Below the pieces are notes generated by a model. The model saw nothing but the letters and a program-made list of their open reading frames with translations. It ran no database searches and was not told the origin of the DNA. Both the position numbers and the translations under genes were made by a program. Positions 54,748 to 64,000 of a stretch of 64,000 nt of DNA are shown here, one piece after another. Numbering within the stretch: the stretch's first letter is position 1; each line of letters opens with the position of its first letter. The stretch spans positions 2,046,001 through 2,110,000 of the forward strand of contig NZ_CP022390.1 of assembly GCF_003076515.1 (NCBI RefSeq). The letters run 5' to 3'. The stretch comes from Alcaligenes aquatilis. Its GTDB lineage: Bacteria; Pseudomonadota; Gammaproteobacteria; Burkholderiales; Burkholderiaceae_B.

Positions 54748-55749
54748 ATGACTGTTATGAAACGTACCGCACAGCCCATCGGGCTTACCATGGGCGATGC
54801 CGCTGGCATAGGCCCGGAAATTATCGCCCGTCTGATGGTTGAAGGTTTGCCTCACCCGGCCGTCGTGTATGGCGATCCGGGTGCAATGCGCCGTGCCTTG
54901 ACTCTGATTGGTGCTGCCCAGGACTGGCGGGTCGAGGAAGTAAAGCAGCCCATTTGCACGCCCAAAGGGGTCATTGCCGTACTGAATCGCTGGCAAGCCC
55001 TGCCCGAAGATCTGCCCTATGGCGAAGTTCACGCCCTGGCTGGACGTGGTGCCTACGAATACCTGTGCCACGCCATTGATGATGCCCAGGCTGGCCTGAT
55101 CCGTGCCATCGTCACCGCCCCGCTGAATAAGCTGGCCATGCAAAAAGGCGGTATCGATGCCCCCGGCCATACCGAGATTCTGGCCGAGCGCAGCCACACC
55201 GAGCACTACGCCATGATGCTGGCCAACGAGCACTTGCGCTCCATTCTGGTCACCATTCATGAACCGCTGGCACGCGTCCCCTCCCTGATTACGAAAGCGC
55301 GCGTGCTGCAAACCATACGGCTGGCACAACTGGCCTGCACCCAGGCCGGAATCGCCAAACCCCGTGTGGCGGTGGCCGGTTTAAACCCCCATGCCGGTGA
55401 AGGCGGCAAATTTGGCCTGGAAGATAAAGAACAGATCAGCCCGGCTATTGAACAAGCCCGCGCCGAAGGCATCCAGGCCAGCGGCCCCTGGCCCGGCGAT
55501 ACGATTTTCATGCGAGCACGTCAGGGGGAGTTCGATATTGTGGTGGCCCAATACCATGACCAAGGTCTGATCCCCATCAAGCTGCTGGGTCTGGACGAAG
55601 GCGTGAACGTAACCGTCGGCCTGCCCTTTATCCGCACCAGTGTGGACCATGGCACGGCATACGACATTGCCGGACAGGGCAAGGCTGATGCCTCCTCCCT
55701 GGGCTATGCCTACCGTATGGCGCTTTCCATGAGCGCTCACCAAGCATGA
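54748..55749 (+). CDS. pdxA: 4-hydroxythreonine-4-phosphate dehydrogenase
   Basis: 333-aa NAD-dependent enzyme of pyridoxal-phosphate synthesis. GLTMGDAAGIGPEI opens the protein; metal histidines occur in APGHTEILAE, QYHDQGLIPIK and RTSVDHGTAYDIAG. ATG at 54748 follows GGGGGA. Its stop overlaps the next gene by ATGA. Confidence 0.95.
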   Translation: MTVMKRTAQPIGLTMGDAAGIGPEIIARLMVEGLPHPAVVYGDPGAMRRALTLIGAAQDWRVEEVKQPICTPKGVIAVLNRWQALPEDLPYGEVHALAGRGAYEYLCHAIDDAQAGLIRAIVTAPLNKLAMQKGGIDAPGHTEILAERSHTEHYAMMLANEHLRSILVTIHEPLARVPSLITKARVLQTIRLAQLACTQAGIAKPRVAVAGLNPHAGEGGKFGLEDKEQISPAIEQARAEGIQASGPWPGDTIFMRARQGEFDIVVAQYHDQGLIPIKLLGLDEGVNVTVGLPFIRTSVDHGTAYDIAGQGKADASSLGYAYRMALSMSAHQA

Positions 55750-56714
55750 TCAAGCGTTTACCGATTGACCCGTTTTTGCTGAAACTGTTTGCCACGGTTG
55801 CGCTTGCCAGTCTGCTGCCCGCCCAAGGCTGGGGCGTGCCTTTGTTTCAACACATCACACAGATTGCGATTGCCCTGCTGTTCTTTCTGCATGGTGCCCG
55901 CCTATCACGCGAGGCTATCTGGGGTGGCTTGTCCCACTGGCGTTTGCACCTGCTGATTCTGTCCGTCACCTTTGTGCTCTTCCCTATTCTGGGTAGTGGC
56001 GTGGCCGCCGTACTGCGTCCCTGGCTGACAGACAATCTGTACCTGGGAGTTCTGTTTCTGGCTTGTCTGCCCAGCACCGTGCAGTCTGCGGTAGCCCTGA
56101 CAGCAATGGCACGTGGCAACGTACCGGTTTCAATTTGCAGTGCCTCTGCTTCTACCTTGCTGGGCGTATTCATCACTCCCCTGCTGGTCGGCATCATGTT
56201 GGCCGGTGCGACCAGCGCCCAGGCAACGGTGTCGCTGGAGGCGGTGGGGAAGATCATGCTGCAACTGTTTTTCCCCTTTGTCTTCGGGCATCTGCTGCGT
56301 CCCTTGATAGGGGCCTGGGTGATGAAACGTCAGCAACTGCTGAAAGTCGTGGATCAGGGATCCATCCTGCTGGTGGTGTATACGGCCTTTTCAGGCGCGG
56401 TGGTGGGCGGTCTATGGTCCTCCACCCCGCTCAGTGCCCTAGGGCTGATTGTACTGTCCAACGCCGTTCTGCTGACCTTGGCGCAAGTGCTGGCCTGGAA
56501 CCTGGGGCGCTGGCTGGGCTTTTCCTTTGAGGACCGAGTCAGCCTGCTGATGTGCGGCTCCAATAAAAGCCTGAGCAGCGGCATCCCGATTGCCAATGTC
56601 ATTTTCCCCAGTGCTATGGTCGGGCCCATCATCTTGCCGATCATGCTGTTTCACCAGTGGCAACTACTGGTGTGCGCGTGGCTGGCGAAAAGACTAGCTG
56701 CCCGCAGCGATTAA
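55746..56714 (+). CDS. Bile acid:sodium symporter family protein (YfeH-like)
   Basis: 322-aa membrane protein with about nine to ten helices, containing LFFLHGARLSREAI, CLPSTVQSAVALTAMARGN and FCGSNKSLSSGIP-like MCGSNKSLSSGIPIA, all hallmarks of the SBF-like (DUF4137/YfeH) group. The transported solute is unknown. The start overlaps pdxA (ATGA). Confidence 0.88.
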   Translation: MIKRLPIDPFLLKLFATVALASLLPAQGWGVPLFQHITQIAIALLFFLHGARLSREAIWGGLSHWRLHLLILSVTFVLFPILGSGVAAVLRPWLTDNLYLGVLFLACLPSTVQSAVALTAMARGNVPVSICSASASTLLGVFITPLLVGIMLAGATSAQATVSLEAVGKIMLQLFFPFVFGHLLRPLIGAWVMKRQQLLKVVDQGSILLVVYTAFSGAVVGGLWSSTPLSALGLIVLSNAVLLTLAQVLAWNLGRWLGFSFEDRVSLLMCGSNKSLSSGIPIANVIFPSAMVGPIILPIMLFHQWQLLVCAWLAKRLAARSD

Positions 56715-56716
56715 AA

Positions 56717-56750
56717 AGGCATTGAGGCTGTTTAAACAGCCTCAATGCCT
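56717..56750 (+). terminator. 34-bp perfect palindrome after the symporter gene
   Basis: Seventeen-bp arms AGGCATTGAGGCTGTTT and its exact complement meet with no spacer. It begins 3 nt past the stop codon. The T tail is weak (ATCTAT), but position and stability suit termination. Confidence 0.65.
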
Positions 56751-56920
56751 ATCTATGCCCATCAATCGCCAAACCTCCAGCGCGCCGGCTTCTCCCCTGC
56801 TTGCAGGCTGTGGACAACAAAACTCAGATCCACCCTTCCAAAGCCAGAACAAGCCCACTCCCAGCCGAGCCGGTGGCGTTTGCTGCTGATGGTCTGCCTC
56901 TGGTCCGGTAAAACATAACA

Positions 56921-56944
56921 AAGGGGAGGCAAATGCCTCCCCTT
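56921..56944 (-). terminator. Terminator hairpin downstream of dnaB
   Basis: Eleven-bp stem AAGGGGAGGCA/TGCCTCCCCTT with a 2-nt loop, 75 nt past the dnaB stop on the minus strand, followed by TGTTATGTTTTA. Confidence 0.7.
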
Positions 56945-57018
56945 AATTCTTCTGCGGTAGCCCGCTCCCGATGCCTAGCAACACTCACCAGCGAGTAGGC
57001 ATCGCATACCAATCTTTA

Positions 57019-58389
57019 CTACGTCGGCATGTAATCCAAAAAGCGCGTACTGGCGCCAGCAAAGGTCAGACGAACCGAACCAATAGGACCGTTACGCTGC
57101 TTACCAATAATGATTTCTGCCGTGCCCTTGTCGGGTGAGTCAGGGTTGTAGACCTCGTCACGGTAAATAAACAAGATCAAGTCCGCATCCTGCTCAATAG
57201 CACCCGACTCCCGCAAGTCACTCATCACAGGACGCTTGTTGGGCCGTTGTTCCAGACTTCGGTTCAACTGCGACAAGGCAATCAAGGGACAGTTCAGCTC
57301 TTTAGCCAAGCCTTTCAAGGAACGACTGATTTCAGAAATTTCCGTTGCCCGGTTTTCGCCACCGCTTGAGGACATCAGCTGCAAATAATCGATGATGATC
57401 AAGCCAAGCTGGCCACACTGCCGCGCCAATCGTCGAGCCCGCGCCCGCACTTCCATGGAGGACAGACCGGGCGTTTCATCAATGTAAATCTGGGCTTCCT
57501 GCACCTGCTGCACCGCGTGCGTCAAGCGCGGCCAATCATCGGCAGTCAGCTTGCCGGTACGCATGCGGTGCTGGTCCAGCAAACCGACCGAGCCCACCAT
57601 ACGCATAGCCAACTGCACCGCGCCCATTTCCATGGAAAACACGGCCACCGGCAAACCCTGGGCAATGGCTACGTGTTCACCAATGTTCATGGAGAACGAG
57701 GTTTTACCCATGGAAGGACGACCCGCCACAATCACCAGGTCACCGGCTTGCAGGCCCGAGGTCATCTTGTCCAGATCCACAAAACCCGTAGGCACCCCGG
57801 TCACTTCCGAGTCGCCTTCACGATGGTAGAGCTCGTCAATACGCTCTACCACTTGGCTGAGCAAAGGCTGGATTTCCAGAAAACCCTGAGAGCCGCGCGC
57901 CCCTTCCTGAGCGATCTGAAACACGCGGGTTTCCGCTTCATCCAGAATCTGGCGGGCTTCCTTGCCCTGAGGGTTAAACGCAGCTGAGGAAATATCGTCA
58001 GCTACTGTGACCAGCTTGCGCAGCGTGGAGCGCTCGCGCACGATTTCGGCGTAGCGACGAATGTTGGCAGCCGATGGCGTGTTGTGGGCCAGGGCATTCA
58101 GATACGCCAGGCCGCCCACCTCTTCCTGCTTGCCCGCAACCGACAGGGACTCGAACACCGTGACCACGTCGGCAGGACGAGCCAGACCAATCAAACGGGT
58201 AATGTGTTGCCAGATCAGCTTGTGATCAAAACGATAAAAGTCCTCGTCGGTGACAATGTCGGCCACTCGGTCAAACGCGGCATTATCGAGCAACAAGCCA
58301 CCGAGCACCGACTGCTCCGCCTCAATGGAATGAGGCGGGACCCTCAGGTAATCCAATGTTGAATCGGATTTGGCTGACTTGCTTTCCAT
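57019..58389 (-). CDS. dnaB: Replicative DNA helicase DnaB
   Basis: 456-aa hexameric helicase. The N-terminal primase-interaction domain covers residues 15-125; RecA-like core with Walker A VAGRPSMGKTS at 221-231, Walker B LIIIDYLQLM and arginine-finger region ESGAIEQDADLILFIYRDE. No intein interrupts it. It lies downstream of the rpsF-rplI group on the same strand. Confidence 0.97.
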   Translation of the reverse strand: MESKSAKSDSTLDYLRVPPHSIEAEQSVLGGLLLDNAAFDRVADIVTDEDFYRFDHKLIWQHITRLIGLARPADVVTVFESLSVAGKQEEVGGLAYLNALAHNTPSAANIRRYAEIVRERSTLRKLVTVADDISSAAFNPQGKEARQILDEAETRVFQIAQEGARGSQGFLEIQPLLSQVVERIDELYHREGDSEVTGVPTGFVDLDKMTSGLQAGDLVIVAGRPSMGKTSFSMNIGEHVAIAQGLPVAVFSMEMGAVQLAMRMVGSVGLLDQHRMRTGKLTADDWPRLTHAVQQVQEAQIYIDETPGLSSMEVRARARRLARQCGQLGLIIIDYLQLMSSSGGENRATEISEISRSLKGLAKELNCPLIALSQLNRSLEQRPNKRPVMSDLRESGAIEQDADLILFIYRDEVYNPDSPDKGTAEIIIGKQRNGPIGSVRLTFAGASTRFLDYMPT

Positions 58390-58576
58390 GCATATACCTT
58401 CAAATCAAGGAAAAAAATCGACGCCGCAGCCAACAGGATCTGTTGTGCGGTCTTAAACGTGTATCTGGGGGCAGAACAGTCAGGCTCAACAGCGTAGTGG
58501 GCTGACAAGACCGAAGACGAGGACACAGCCACGCGGCAGGCGTGCTGGCGCTACTCGGACTGAACGAAGAGAAAAC

Positions 58577-58603
58577 AAAAAAGCCGGCTTGCACCGGCTT
58601 TTT
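58577..58603. terminator. Bidirectional terminator between rplI and dnaB
   Basis: Stem AAAAAGCCGG/CCGGCTTTTT around CTTGCA with A and T runs, 57 nt past the rplI stop on the minus strand. It isolates the ribosomal operon from dnaB. Confidence 0.88.
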
Positions 58604-58659
58604 CTTAGCTTGGCAGATACACCCCATGAAGGAATGTACCATGCGTCAACGCACTAGTC

Positions 58660-59115
58660 TTAGGCTACGTCGCCTTGAACCACAACGTTGATTTCAGCAG
58701 TCACGTCAGGGTGCAGAGCAACCTGAACGGAGTACTCGCCAACGGCTTTCAGGTGGCCGTCGGGCAGACGAACCTGAGTCTTGACCAGGTCGGCAAAGCC
58801 CGCATTTTGCAATGCATTGGCGATGTCCATGGTGGTCACGGAACCGAACAGACGACCGTCCACGCCGGCTTTTTGAACCAGGGTGAAAGTTTGGCCGTTC
58901 AGCTTTTCGTTTTGAGCCTGAGCAGCGGCCAGCTTTTCAGCTTGCAGCTTCTCCAGTTCGGCACGACGTGCTTCGAACTCTTGCAGAGCAGCAGCCGTAG
59001 CACGGCGGGCAACTTTGCGTGGCAGCAGGAAATTACGGGCGTAACCATCACGTACGCGCACAACGTCACCCAGATTACCCAGGTTGGCGACTTTTTCGAG
59101 CAAAATAACTTGCAT
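58660..59115 (-). CDS. rplI: 50S ribosomal protein L9
   Basis: 151-aa L9: [21 protein letters not shown] is the N-terminal RNA-binding domain, followed by the long connecting helix (residues 40-75) and C-terminal domain GRLFGSVT. Binds 23S rRNA near L1. Last gene of rpsF-priB-rpsR-rplI. Confidence 0.98.
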   Translation of the reverse strand: MQVILLEKVANLGNLGDVVRVRDGYARNFLLPRKVARRATAAALQEFEARRAELEKLQAEKLAAAQAQNEKLNGQTFTLVQKAGVDGRLFGSVTTMDIANALQNAGFADLVKTQVRLPDGHLKAVGEYSVQVALHPDVTAEINVVVQGDVA

Positions 59116-59133
59116 GACTAAGGTTCCTCTGGA

Positions 59134-59406
59134 TTATTTGTGGTTGTCGGTGTACGGCAACAGAGCCAGGAAACGAGCGCGCTTGACAGCGGTGTCCAGC
59201 TGACGCTGGTAGTGGGCTTTGGTGCCCGTCAAACGTGCAGGGATGATCTTGCCATTTTCCTGGATGAAATCACGCAAGGTGTCCAGATCTTTGTAATCAA
59301 TTTCTTCAACGCCAGCGACGGTGAAGCGGCAGAACTTGCGGCGTTTGAACAGTGGGTTCTGTTGTGCAAATTTGCGTTTTTTGTCTTTGCCTCTACGGAA
59401 AGCCAT
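59134..59406 (-). CDS. rpsR: 30S ribosomal protein S18
   Basis: 90-aa S18 with basic N-terminus ([24 protein letters not shown]), [13 protein letters not shown] and [18 protein letters not shown], followed by [13 protein letters not shown]. It pairs with S6 on the 30S platform. Confidence 0.98.
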   Translation of the reverse strand: MAFRRGKDKKRKFAQQNPLFKRRKFCRFTVAGVEEIDYKDLDTLRDFIQENGKIIPARLTGTKAHYQRQLDTAVKRARFLALLPYTDNHK

Positions 59407-59495
59407 TTTGTGCCTCGTTAGTAACCGGGCTATACCCGGAAGAATTCAGTGTGAAGCGAGGTGTTGAACACTTCGCGACGATCGAGCCAGACCAG

Positions 59496-59813
59496 TCAAA
59501 CCGTAACAGAGCCTTGTCCCGGAAAGTGGCGCTGGTAGTGCTGTATATGCAGCACCAGACGCGTCGAGCCTTTACGGGCGGGGGCAATAAAACCTTGTAG
59601 TTGCAAACGGGCTCCCAAAGGAGTGTCTGCCAGACCCAATGCATTATTTCCCAGAGCCACTGCCTGCATCGTCAAAGCGATTTGCCGGGAGTGACCGGCT
59701 TCCATTACGGAAGATTCGTGTTCCAGAACCAACTCCAGAGCTGGGACACCCGCCGGCGTATAACGCAAGGGCTTGATGTCGATAAGCTGACCGGCAAGAG
59801 AGAACTGGTTCAC
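59496..59813 (-). CDS. priB: Primosomal replication protein N (PriB)
   Basis: 105-aa single OB-fold ssDNA-binding protein. MNQFSLAGQLIDIKPLRYTP and LELVLEHESSVMEAG match betaproteobacterial PriB; the position between rpsF and rpsR is the standard location. It helps restart stalled forks with PriA. Confidence 0.94.
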   Translation of the reverse strand: MNQFSLAGQLIDIKPLRYTPAGVPALELVLEHESSVMEAGHSRQIALTMQAVALGNNALGLADTPLGARLQLQGFIAPARKGSTRLVLHIQHYQRHFPGQGSVTV

Positions 59814-59826
59814 GCAGTCGGAGCTA

Positions 59827-60225
59827 TTACTCTTCAGCTTGAGCTTCAGCGTCAGCGGCTGCAGGAGCGCTGGCTTCAGTACTTGCTTTACGTGCTTCTT
59901 CGCGTTCGACAGACTTCATCATGACCGAAGCGCCTTCAGGGGCTTTCTTCGTGCCAGCGACGAGGTAACGCAAGATAGCGTCGTTGTAGCGGAAGGAATG
60001 CTCCAGTTCGTCCAAGGTGGACTGACCGCATTCGATGTTCAGGCACACGTAGTGAGCCTTGACCAGTTTCTGGATTGGGTAAGCCAGTTGACGGCGGCCC
60101 CAGTCTTCCAGACGATGAATAGCACCGCCTTCGGAAGTAACAATCGCCGAATAGCGCTCGATCATGGCGGGCACTTGCTCGCTTTGATCGGGATGCACAA
60201 TGAACACTACTTCGTAGTGACGCAT
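59827..60225 (-). CDS. rpsF: 30S ribosomal protein S6
   Basis: 132-aa S6: [34 protein letters not shown] and YVCLNIEC form the core, with a charged Ala/Glu-rich tail. AAGGAG lies before the ATG. I looked for an S6:S18 leader motif in 60226-60368 and could not support one. Confidence 0.98.
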   Translation of the reverse strand: MRHYEVVFIVHPDQSEQVPAMIERYSAIVTSEGGAIHRLEDWGRRQLAYPIQKLVKAHYVCLNIECGQSTLDELEHSFRYNDAILRYLVAGTKKAPEGASVMMKSVEREEARKASTEASAPAAADAEAQAEE

Positions 60226-60368
60226 GGAACAACTCCTTGTGGATATCGCCTACTACCTACTGCAAACACAGTCAGGCACCAAGCGCGACAGCCCGCCCAT
60301 TCAATCCGGGTCGAGCAAGAAACCATAGATACTAGCACCAAGAAAGGCTGGCTGACAAGCCAAAAGCC

Positions 60369-61172
60369 TTAACCCTGCACGCTTGCGTAGGCAGAGTGAT
60401 TATGAATCGACTCAAAATTCTCGGCTTCGATGCTATAACGCAACACTCCGGGCAGGCTACGCACACTGACGGCCACATCACGCACCAGGTCTTCGACAAA
60501 CTTAGGATTGTCGTAAGCGTATTCGGTGACGTATTTTTCGTCAGTGCGCTTGAGCAAGCCCCACAGCTGACAGGACGCCTGTTCTTCAACCGACTTGATC
60601 AGCGTAGGCAAATCCAGCGCAGCCGGATCCGCAAACACGGCCTGCACAGTGACGTGCGAGCGTTGATTATGGGCACCGTACTCTGAAATTGCCTTGGAGC
60701 ACGGGCACAGGCTGGTGACGGGAACCAGCACAGATAATTCAAATTCGGGCTGGGCATCCACACCGACGCGCGCCGTCCAGCTAACGGTGTAGTCCATCAG
60801 GCTGGCTACCCCCGATACGGGCGCCACTTTTTCCAGAAACACGGGGAAGGTGGCCGTCATGTCACCACGCCCGGCACCGAGCAAGGGCAACATGGTCTGG
60901 GCCATCTGCACAAAACCGGCAGGCGTCATGGCTTGACGACGATACTCTTCCAGCAAAGCCACAAAGCGCGACATATGGGTGCCTTTTTCTTCGGGCGGCA
61001 AGGCCACCGTCAACTCCCATTGCGCCACGGTGGGCACGGCCTGCCCCTGCAGGTCCAGCATCATCGGATGCCGCACCCCGCGCACACCCACGCGCTGAAT
61101 CGCAACACGGCGTGTATCCATGCTGCTTTGCACATCTGGCATGGCCAAAGGCGATTCCGACACTGTATTCAT
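60369..61172 (-). CDS. folE2: GTP cyclohydrolase I, FolE2 (type IB)
   Basis: 267-aa T-fold enzyme for the first step of folate and pterin synthesis. SLCPCSKAISEYGAHNQRSHV carries the active-site cysteine and histidine; VEDLVRDVA and IENFESIHNH-like EAENFESIHNHSAY close the protein. FolE2 works with metals other than zinc, and in many bacteria is induced by zinc shortage through Zur. Start at MNTVSESPLAMPDV is conserved; MDMN two codons earlier is possible. An AT-rich palindrome lies upstream. Confidence 0.95.
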   Translation of the reverse strand: MNTVSESPLAMPDVQSSMDTRRVAIQRVGVRGVRHPMMLDLQGQAVPTVAQWELTVALPPEEKGTHMSRFVALLEEYRRQAMTPAGFVQMAQTMLPLLGAGRGDMTATFPVFLEKVAPVSGVASLMDYTVSWTARVGVDAQPEFELSVLVPVTSLCPCSKAISEYGAHNQRSHVTVQAVFADPAALDLPTLIKSVEEQASCQLWGLLKRTDEKYVTEYAYDNPKFVEDLVRDVAVSVRSLPGVLRYSIEAENFESIHNHSAYASVQG

Positions 61173-61218
61173 ATCCATCAGGTTCAGCCACGACAAAGCC
61201 GCAACCGCAAATAAAAAC

Positions 61219-61232
61219 AATAATGAATTATT
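61219..61232. promoter_or_regulatory. AT-rich palindrome upstream of folE2 (possible Fur/Zur-family operator)
   Basis: AATAAT-GA-ATTATT is a perfect 6+6 inverted repeat, 47-60 nt before the folE2 start, in a GATAAT/ATTAT context like Fur-family sites. FolE2 genes are often under Zur, which makes the position suggestive. No second evidence is available. Confidence 0.35.
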
Positions 61233-61321
61233 ATCTTACGCTTATAGCAAGCGAGCTTCGATAACCTTAGCAAGAACACGCATATTGGGGTATTTAACAC
61301 CTCAAATACGTCGCAATTGCC

Positions 61322-63187
61322 TTACACCTCAAACAAACTTGAGAAACGCTCACGGATCGAACGCTCGATGCCTGCGGCATCCAGACCCAGATCCTGAGCT
61401 ATTTTCTTCTGATCACCGTGATCAATGAACTCGTCAGGGTAGCCCAGTTGCAGCACGGGCATCACCAGCGCATCACGGCTGACAAACTCCAGTACCGCGC
61501 TGCCTGCGCCACCCATCAAACAGCCTTCTTCCACCGTCACAAAAGCCTGATGGCTTTGTGCCAGCTCTTGCAGCAAGGCTTCGTCCATGGGTTTCACAAA
61601 ACGCATATCCACCACGGTAGCGTCCAGAACCTCGGCCGCTTTCAGGGCCTCGTGCAACACGGGTCCGAAAGCCAAAATGGCCAGATTCTTGCCTTGGCGA
61701 CGCAAATTGGCCTTGCCCAGCGGCACAGTGTTCAGCGCCTGGTCTACTTCAGCACCGATACCTGCTCCACGAGGATAGCGCACCGAGCTGGGGCCTGGAT
61801 GCTGGTAGCAACAGGTCAGCAACAAGCGGGTTTCGTTCTCGTCCGACGGGGCGGCGACCACCATGTTTGGAATGCAGCGCAAAAAGGCGATGTCGTAATT
61901 ACCGGCGTGCGTTGCCCCGTCTGCGCCCACAATACCGGCACGGTCCAACGCAAACGTAACATCCAGATTCTGCAAAGCCACGTCGTGAATCAGTTGATCG
62001 TAGCCACGCTGCAAGAAAGTGGAGTAAATCGCCACAACAGGCTTTTGTCCTTCACAGGCCAAGCCACCCGCAAACGTGACGGCGTGCTGTTCGGCGATAC
62101 CCACATCAAAATAACGACGGGGAAACTGCTGCTCGAACTCCACCATGCCACTGCCTTCACGCATGGCAGGGGTAATACCGTATAGGCGCTGGTCCTGCTT
62201 GGCCATATCGCACAACCACTGGCCAAAGATCTGCGTAAACGTCGGGCGCGGCTTGGTCGTTGGCTTAACCAAACCCACCGAGGGATCGAACTTGCCAGGG
62301 CCGTGGTAGAGCACCGGGTCTGCCTCGGCCAGCTTGTAACCCTGCCCTTTACGGGTCACCACATGCAGGAACTGCAAACCACCCAGATCACGCAGATTGC
62401 TCAAGGTAGAGACCAGCGCGTCCAGATCATGGCCGTCAATCGGGCCTACGTAATTAAAGCCCAGCTCTTCAAATAGCGTGGCCGGAGACAAAATCCCCTT
62501 GGCATGGCCTTCAAACTTGCGCGCCAGATCCAGAACGGGCGGCACATGCTGCAAAACAGCACGGCCCACATTCTTGGCAGCGGCGTAAAAGCGGCCCGAC
62601 ATCAGGCGAGCCAGATAATGGTTCAGGGCACCTACCGGCGGGGAGATCGACATGTCATTGTCGTTCAGCACCACCAGCACATTCACATCGGGGGTGACAC
62701 CGGCATTGTTCAGGGCTTCAAAGGCCATGCCAGCGGTCATCGCGCCATCGCCGATCACGGCAATGTGCTGACGCTCAATCCCGGCATTGCGCGAGGCCAC
62801 GGCCATACCCAATACCGCGGAAATCGAGGTCGAGGAATGTGCGGTGCCAAAGTCGTCGTACTCGGACTCGGAACGCTTGGGGAAACCGGAGATGCCATCT
62901 TGCTGACGCAAGCTTCCCATCTGATCGCGCCGGCCAGTCAGAATCTTGTGCGGATAGGACTGATGACCCACATCCCACACGATACGGTCGTGGGGCGTCT
63001 CGAACACATAGTGCAAGGCGGTGGTCAATTCAACCGTGCCCAGATTGGACGACAAATGCCCACCGGTTTTGGATACGGACTGCAGAACAAACTCGCGCAG
63101 TTGTCGTGCCAGCTCGGGAAGATCACGTTGATCAAGCTGGCGCAAGTCGGCGGGAGACTGAATCTGCTCTAGGGAAACGGTTGTCAT
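61322..63187 (-). CDS. dxs: 1-deoxy-D-xylulose-5-phosphate synthase
   Basis: 621-aa thiamine-diphosphate enzyme starting the MEP isoprenoid pathway from pyruvate and glyceraldehyde-3-P. The ThDP motif [18 protein letters not shown] is at 146-163; [15 protein letters not shown] and the C-terminal transketolase domain ([18 protein letters not shown]) are intact. Start at [11 protein letters not shown]. It follows ispA in the usual order. Confidence 0.97.
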   Translation of the reverse strand: MTTVSLEQIQSPADLRQLDQRDLPELARQLREFVLQSVSKTGGHLSSNLGTVELTTALHYVFETPHDRIVWDVGHQSYPHKILTGRRDQMGSLRQQDGISGFPKRSESEYDDFGTAHSSTSISAVLGMAVASRNAGIERQHIAVIGDGAMTAGMAFEALNNAGVTPDVNVLVVLNDNDMSISPPVGALNHYLARLMSGRFYAAAKNVGRAVLQHVPPVLDLARKFEGHAKGILSPATLFEELGFNYVGPIDGHDLDALVSTLSNLRDLGGLQFLHVVTRKGQGYKLAEADPVLYHGPGKFDPSVGLVKPTTKPRPTFTQIFGQWLCDMAKQDQRLYGITPAMREGSGMVEFEQQFPRRYFDVGIAEQHAVTFAGGLACEGQKPVVAIYSTFLQRGYDQLIHDVALQNLDVTFALDRAGIVGADGATHAGNYDIAFLRCIPNMVVAAPSDENETRLLLTCCYQHPGPSSVRYPRGAGIGAEVDQALNTVPLGKANLRRQGKNLAILAFGPVLHEALKAAEVLDATVVDMRFVKPMDEALLQELAQSHQAFVTVEEGCLMGGAGSAVLEFVSRDALVMPVLQLGYPDEFIDHGDQKKIAQDLGLDAAGIERSIRERFSSLFEV

Positions 63188-63267
63188 ACTAAAGACGTCT
63201 ATCCGGGCAAATAAGTGAAACGACTGTCCAAAGACAATCGCCAATCGGCTATTGTAAAACGCTTCGC

Positions 63268-63292
63268 GGCCTGTGCCAAAGTAGCACAGGCC
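63268..63292 (-). terminator. Hairpin between ispA and dxs
   Basis: Perfect 9-bp stem GGCCTGTGC/GCACAGGCC around 7 nt, 8 nt past the ispA stop. A TTTT lies 15 nt further on, so it may attenuate rather than end transcription into dxs. Confidence 0.45.
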
Positions 63293-63300
63293 CACGTCGC

Positions 63301-64000
63301 TTAATGATTGCGGCCCACGATATAGTCAGCCAGTTGCATCAGGCGCGCAGCGGCAGGCCCCAAGGGACGCAAAGCCAACTGAGCCTGCTCATTCAGGGCA
63401 CCGAGCAACTCGCGCGATCCGTCCATACCCAGGATGGAGACATAGGTAGGCTTGTTATCGGCCGCATCTTTACCGGCTGTCTTGCCCAGCGTGGCGGTAT
63501 CGGCTGTCACATCCAGAATATCGTCCACGACCTGGAAAGCCAGACCGACGGCCTGGGCATACTCTTCCAAACCATTACGCACAGTGGATGAGGCACCCGC
63601 CACAATACCACCCAACAACACGCTGGCCTGCAACATGGCGCCGGTTTTCATGCTGTGCATTTCTTGCAGTTGATCGCGGTCCAGGGCAATGCCCACGCTT
63701 TCACAATCAATCGCCTGACCACCAGCCATGCCGGCACTGCCCGCAGCCTGAGCCAATTGGGTAATGGCTTGCACGATCAAGGCAGGGGCAATCGGCATTT
63801 GCGCCAACAGCTCGAAGGCCAAGGGCTGTAAGGCATCGCCTGCCAGCATGGCGCAGGCTTCATCAAACTGGACATGGGTAGTTGGGCGACCACGACGCAA
63901 TTTATCGTCGTCCATGCAAGGCAAATCATCATGAACCAGCGAGTAGGCGTGAATCAACTCCACCGCCGCCGCAGCCAGCTCCAATGCTTTCAGTTGGGCA
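63301..64000 (-). CDS. ispA: (2E,6E)-farnesyl diphosphate synthase (partial, N-terminus outside window)
   Basis: C-terminal 232 codons, running off the right edge (frame begins [13 protein letters not shown]). First Asp-rich motif [21 protein letters not shown], and second Asp-rich motif [11 protein letters not shown] are all present. IspA makes farnesyl diphosphate, substrate of HpnD in this same window. About 60-70 N-terminal residues are missing. Confidence 0.95.
   Translation of the reverse strand, partial: AQLKALELAAAAVELIHAYSLVHDDLPCMDDDKLRRGRPTTHVQFDEACAMLAGDALQPLAFELLAQMPIAPALIVQAITQLAQAAGSAGMAGGQAIDCESVGIALDRDQLQEMHSMKTGAMLQASVLLGGIVAGASSTVRNGLEEYAQAVGLAFQVVDDILDVTADTATLGKTAGKDAADNKPTYVSILGMDGSRELLGALNEQAQLALRPLGPAAARLMQLADYIVGRNH

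Larger units (their letters stand above)
56715..57018. other. Interval between convergent symporter gene and dnaB
   Basis: 304 nt with no gene, containing one long palindrome after the symporter gene and one terminator hairpin serving dnaB. Nothing else is evident between them (56751-56920). Confidence 0.55.

Noticed and set aside
60226..60368. S6:S18 autoregulatory leader before rpsF
   Set aside because: The expected conserved loop and pairing could not be identified by eye; a covariance search would be needed.

Overview
The window reads as chromosome from a betaproteobacterium of the order Burkholderiales, most likely family Alcaligenaceae (Alcaligenes/Bordetella relatives). This is inferred from gene content and order: rpsF-priB-rpsR-rplI, Kdo kinase, FolE2-type GTP cyclohydrolase, the hpnCDE squalene genes, and a dnaE-linked LPS glycosyltransferase cluster. 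Coding density is high and almost all of it is ordinary housekeeping. I saw no tRNA, rRNA, CRISPR array, prophage or transposase.

Layout. 1-6316: the N-terminal half of a PLP-dependent threonine/serine dehydratase, ruvB with a good LexA-box candidate, a membrane protein, pyrC, a SWIB-domain protein, a DNA photolyase and an unrecognised 192-aa protein. 6317-8995: gene-poor. It holds one small DUF4870-type membrane protein gene, then about 1.9 kb without a credible gene but with simple-sequence arrays, two tandem near-consensus promoters pointing leftward at nothing recognisable, and a 235-nt imperfect palindrome. This is the least ordinary part of the window. 8996-15842: rng, a P-loop kinase-like protein, a lipoprotein, msbA, a heptosyltransferase-like protein, a YdcF-like protein and a YkgJ-like cysteine-cluster protein. 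15875-25273: a leftward cluster in which dnaE leads into three GT4 glycosyltransferases, one GT2 glycosyltransferase and two NodB deacetylases, mostly with 4-nt stop/start overlaps; the likely product is the LPS core.

25431-34793: hrpA, argA, yggX, an EAL-domain protein, phoU, rpiA and an ArsC/Spx-like protein. 34812-38774: a polyamine ABC transporter (potI, potH, potG, potF). 38852-43626: kdkA, a TauE/SafE transporter, radA, an SDR oxidoreductase and alr, closely packed. 43697-46710: hpnC, hpnD, hpnE, which convert farnesyl diphosphate to squalene. 47026-51789: speG, then alaC-hom-thrC. 51956-56714: a Mth938-like protein, bcp, a PIN-PhoH ATPase, pdxA and a bile-acid/sodium symporter family protein. 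57019-64000: dnaB, rplI, rpsR, priB, rpsF, folE2, dxs and the partial ispA.

Genes that work together: ispA and dxs make the prenyl diphosphates that hpnCDE turn into squalene. msbA, kdkA, the GT9 protein and the dnaE-linked cluster all serve LPS assembly. PotFGHI and SpeG handle polyamine import and acetylation. AlaC, Hom and ThrC form an amino-acid operon. Start codons were chosen from conserved N-termini, visible Shine-Dalgarno sequences and neighbouring stop codons. Functions are assigned from recognised motifs without database searches.
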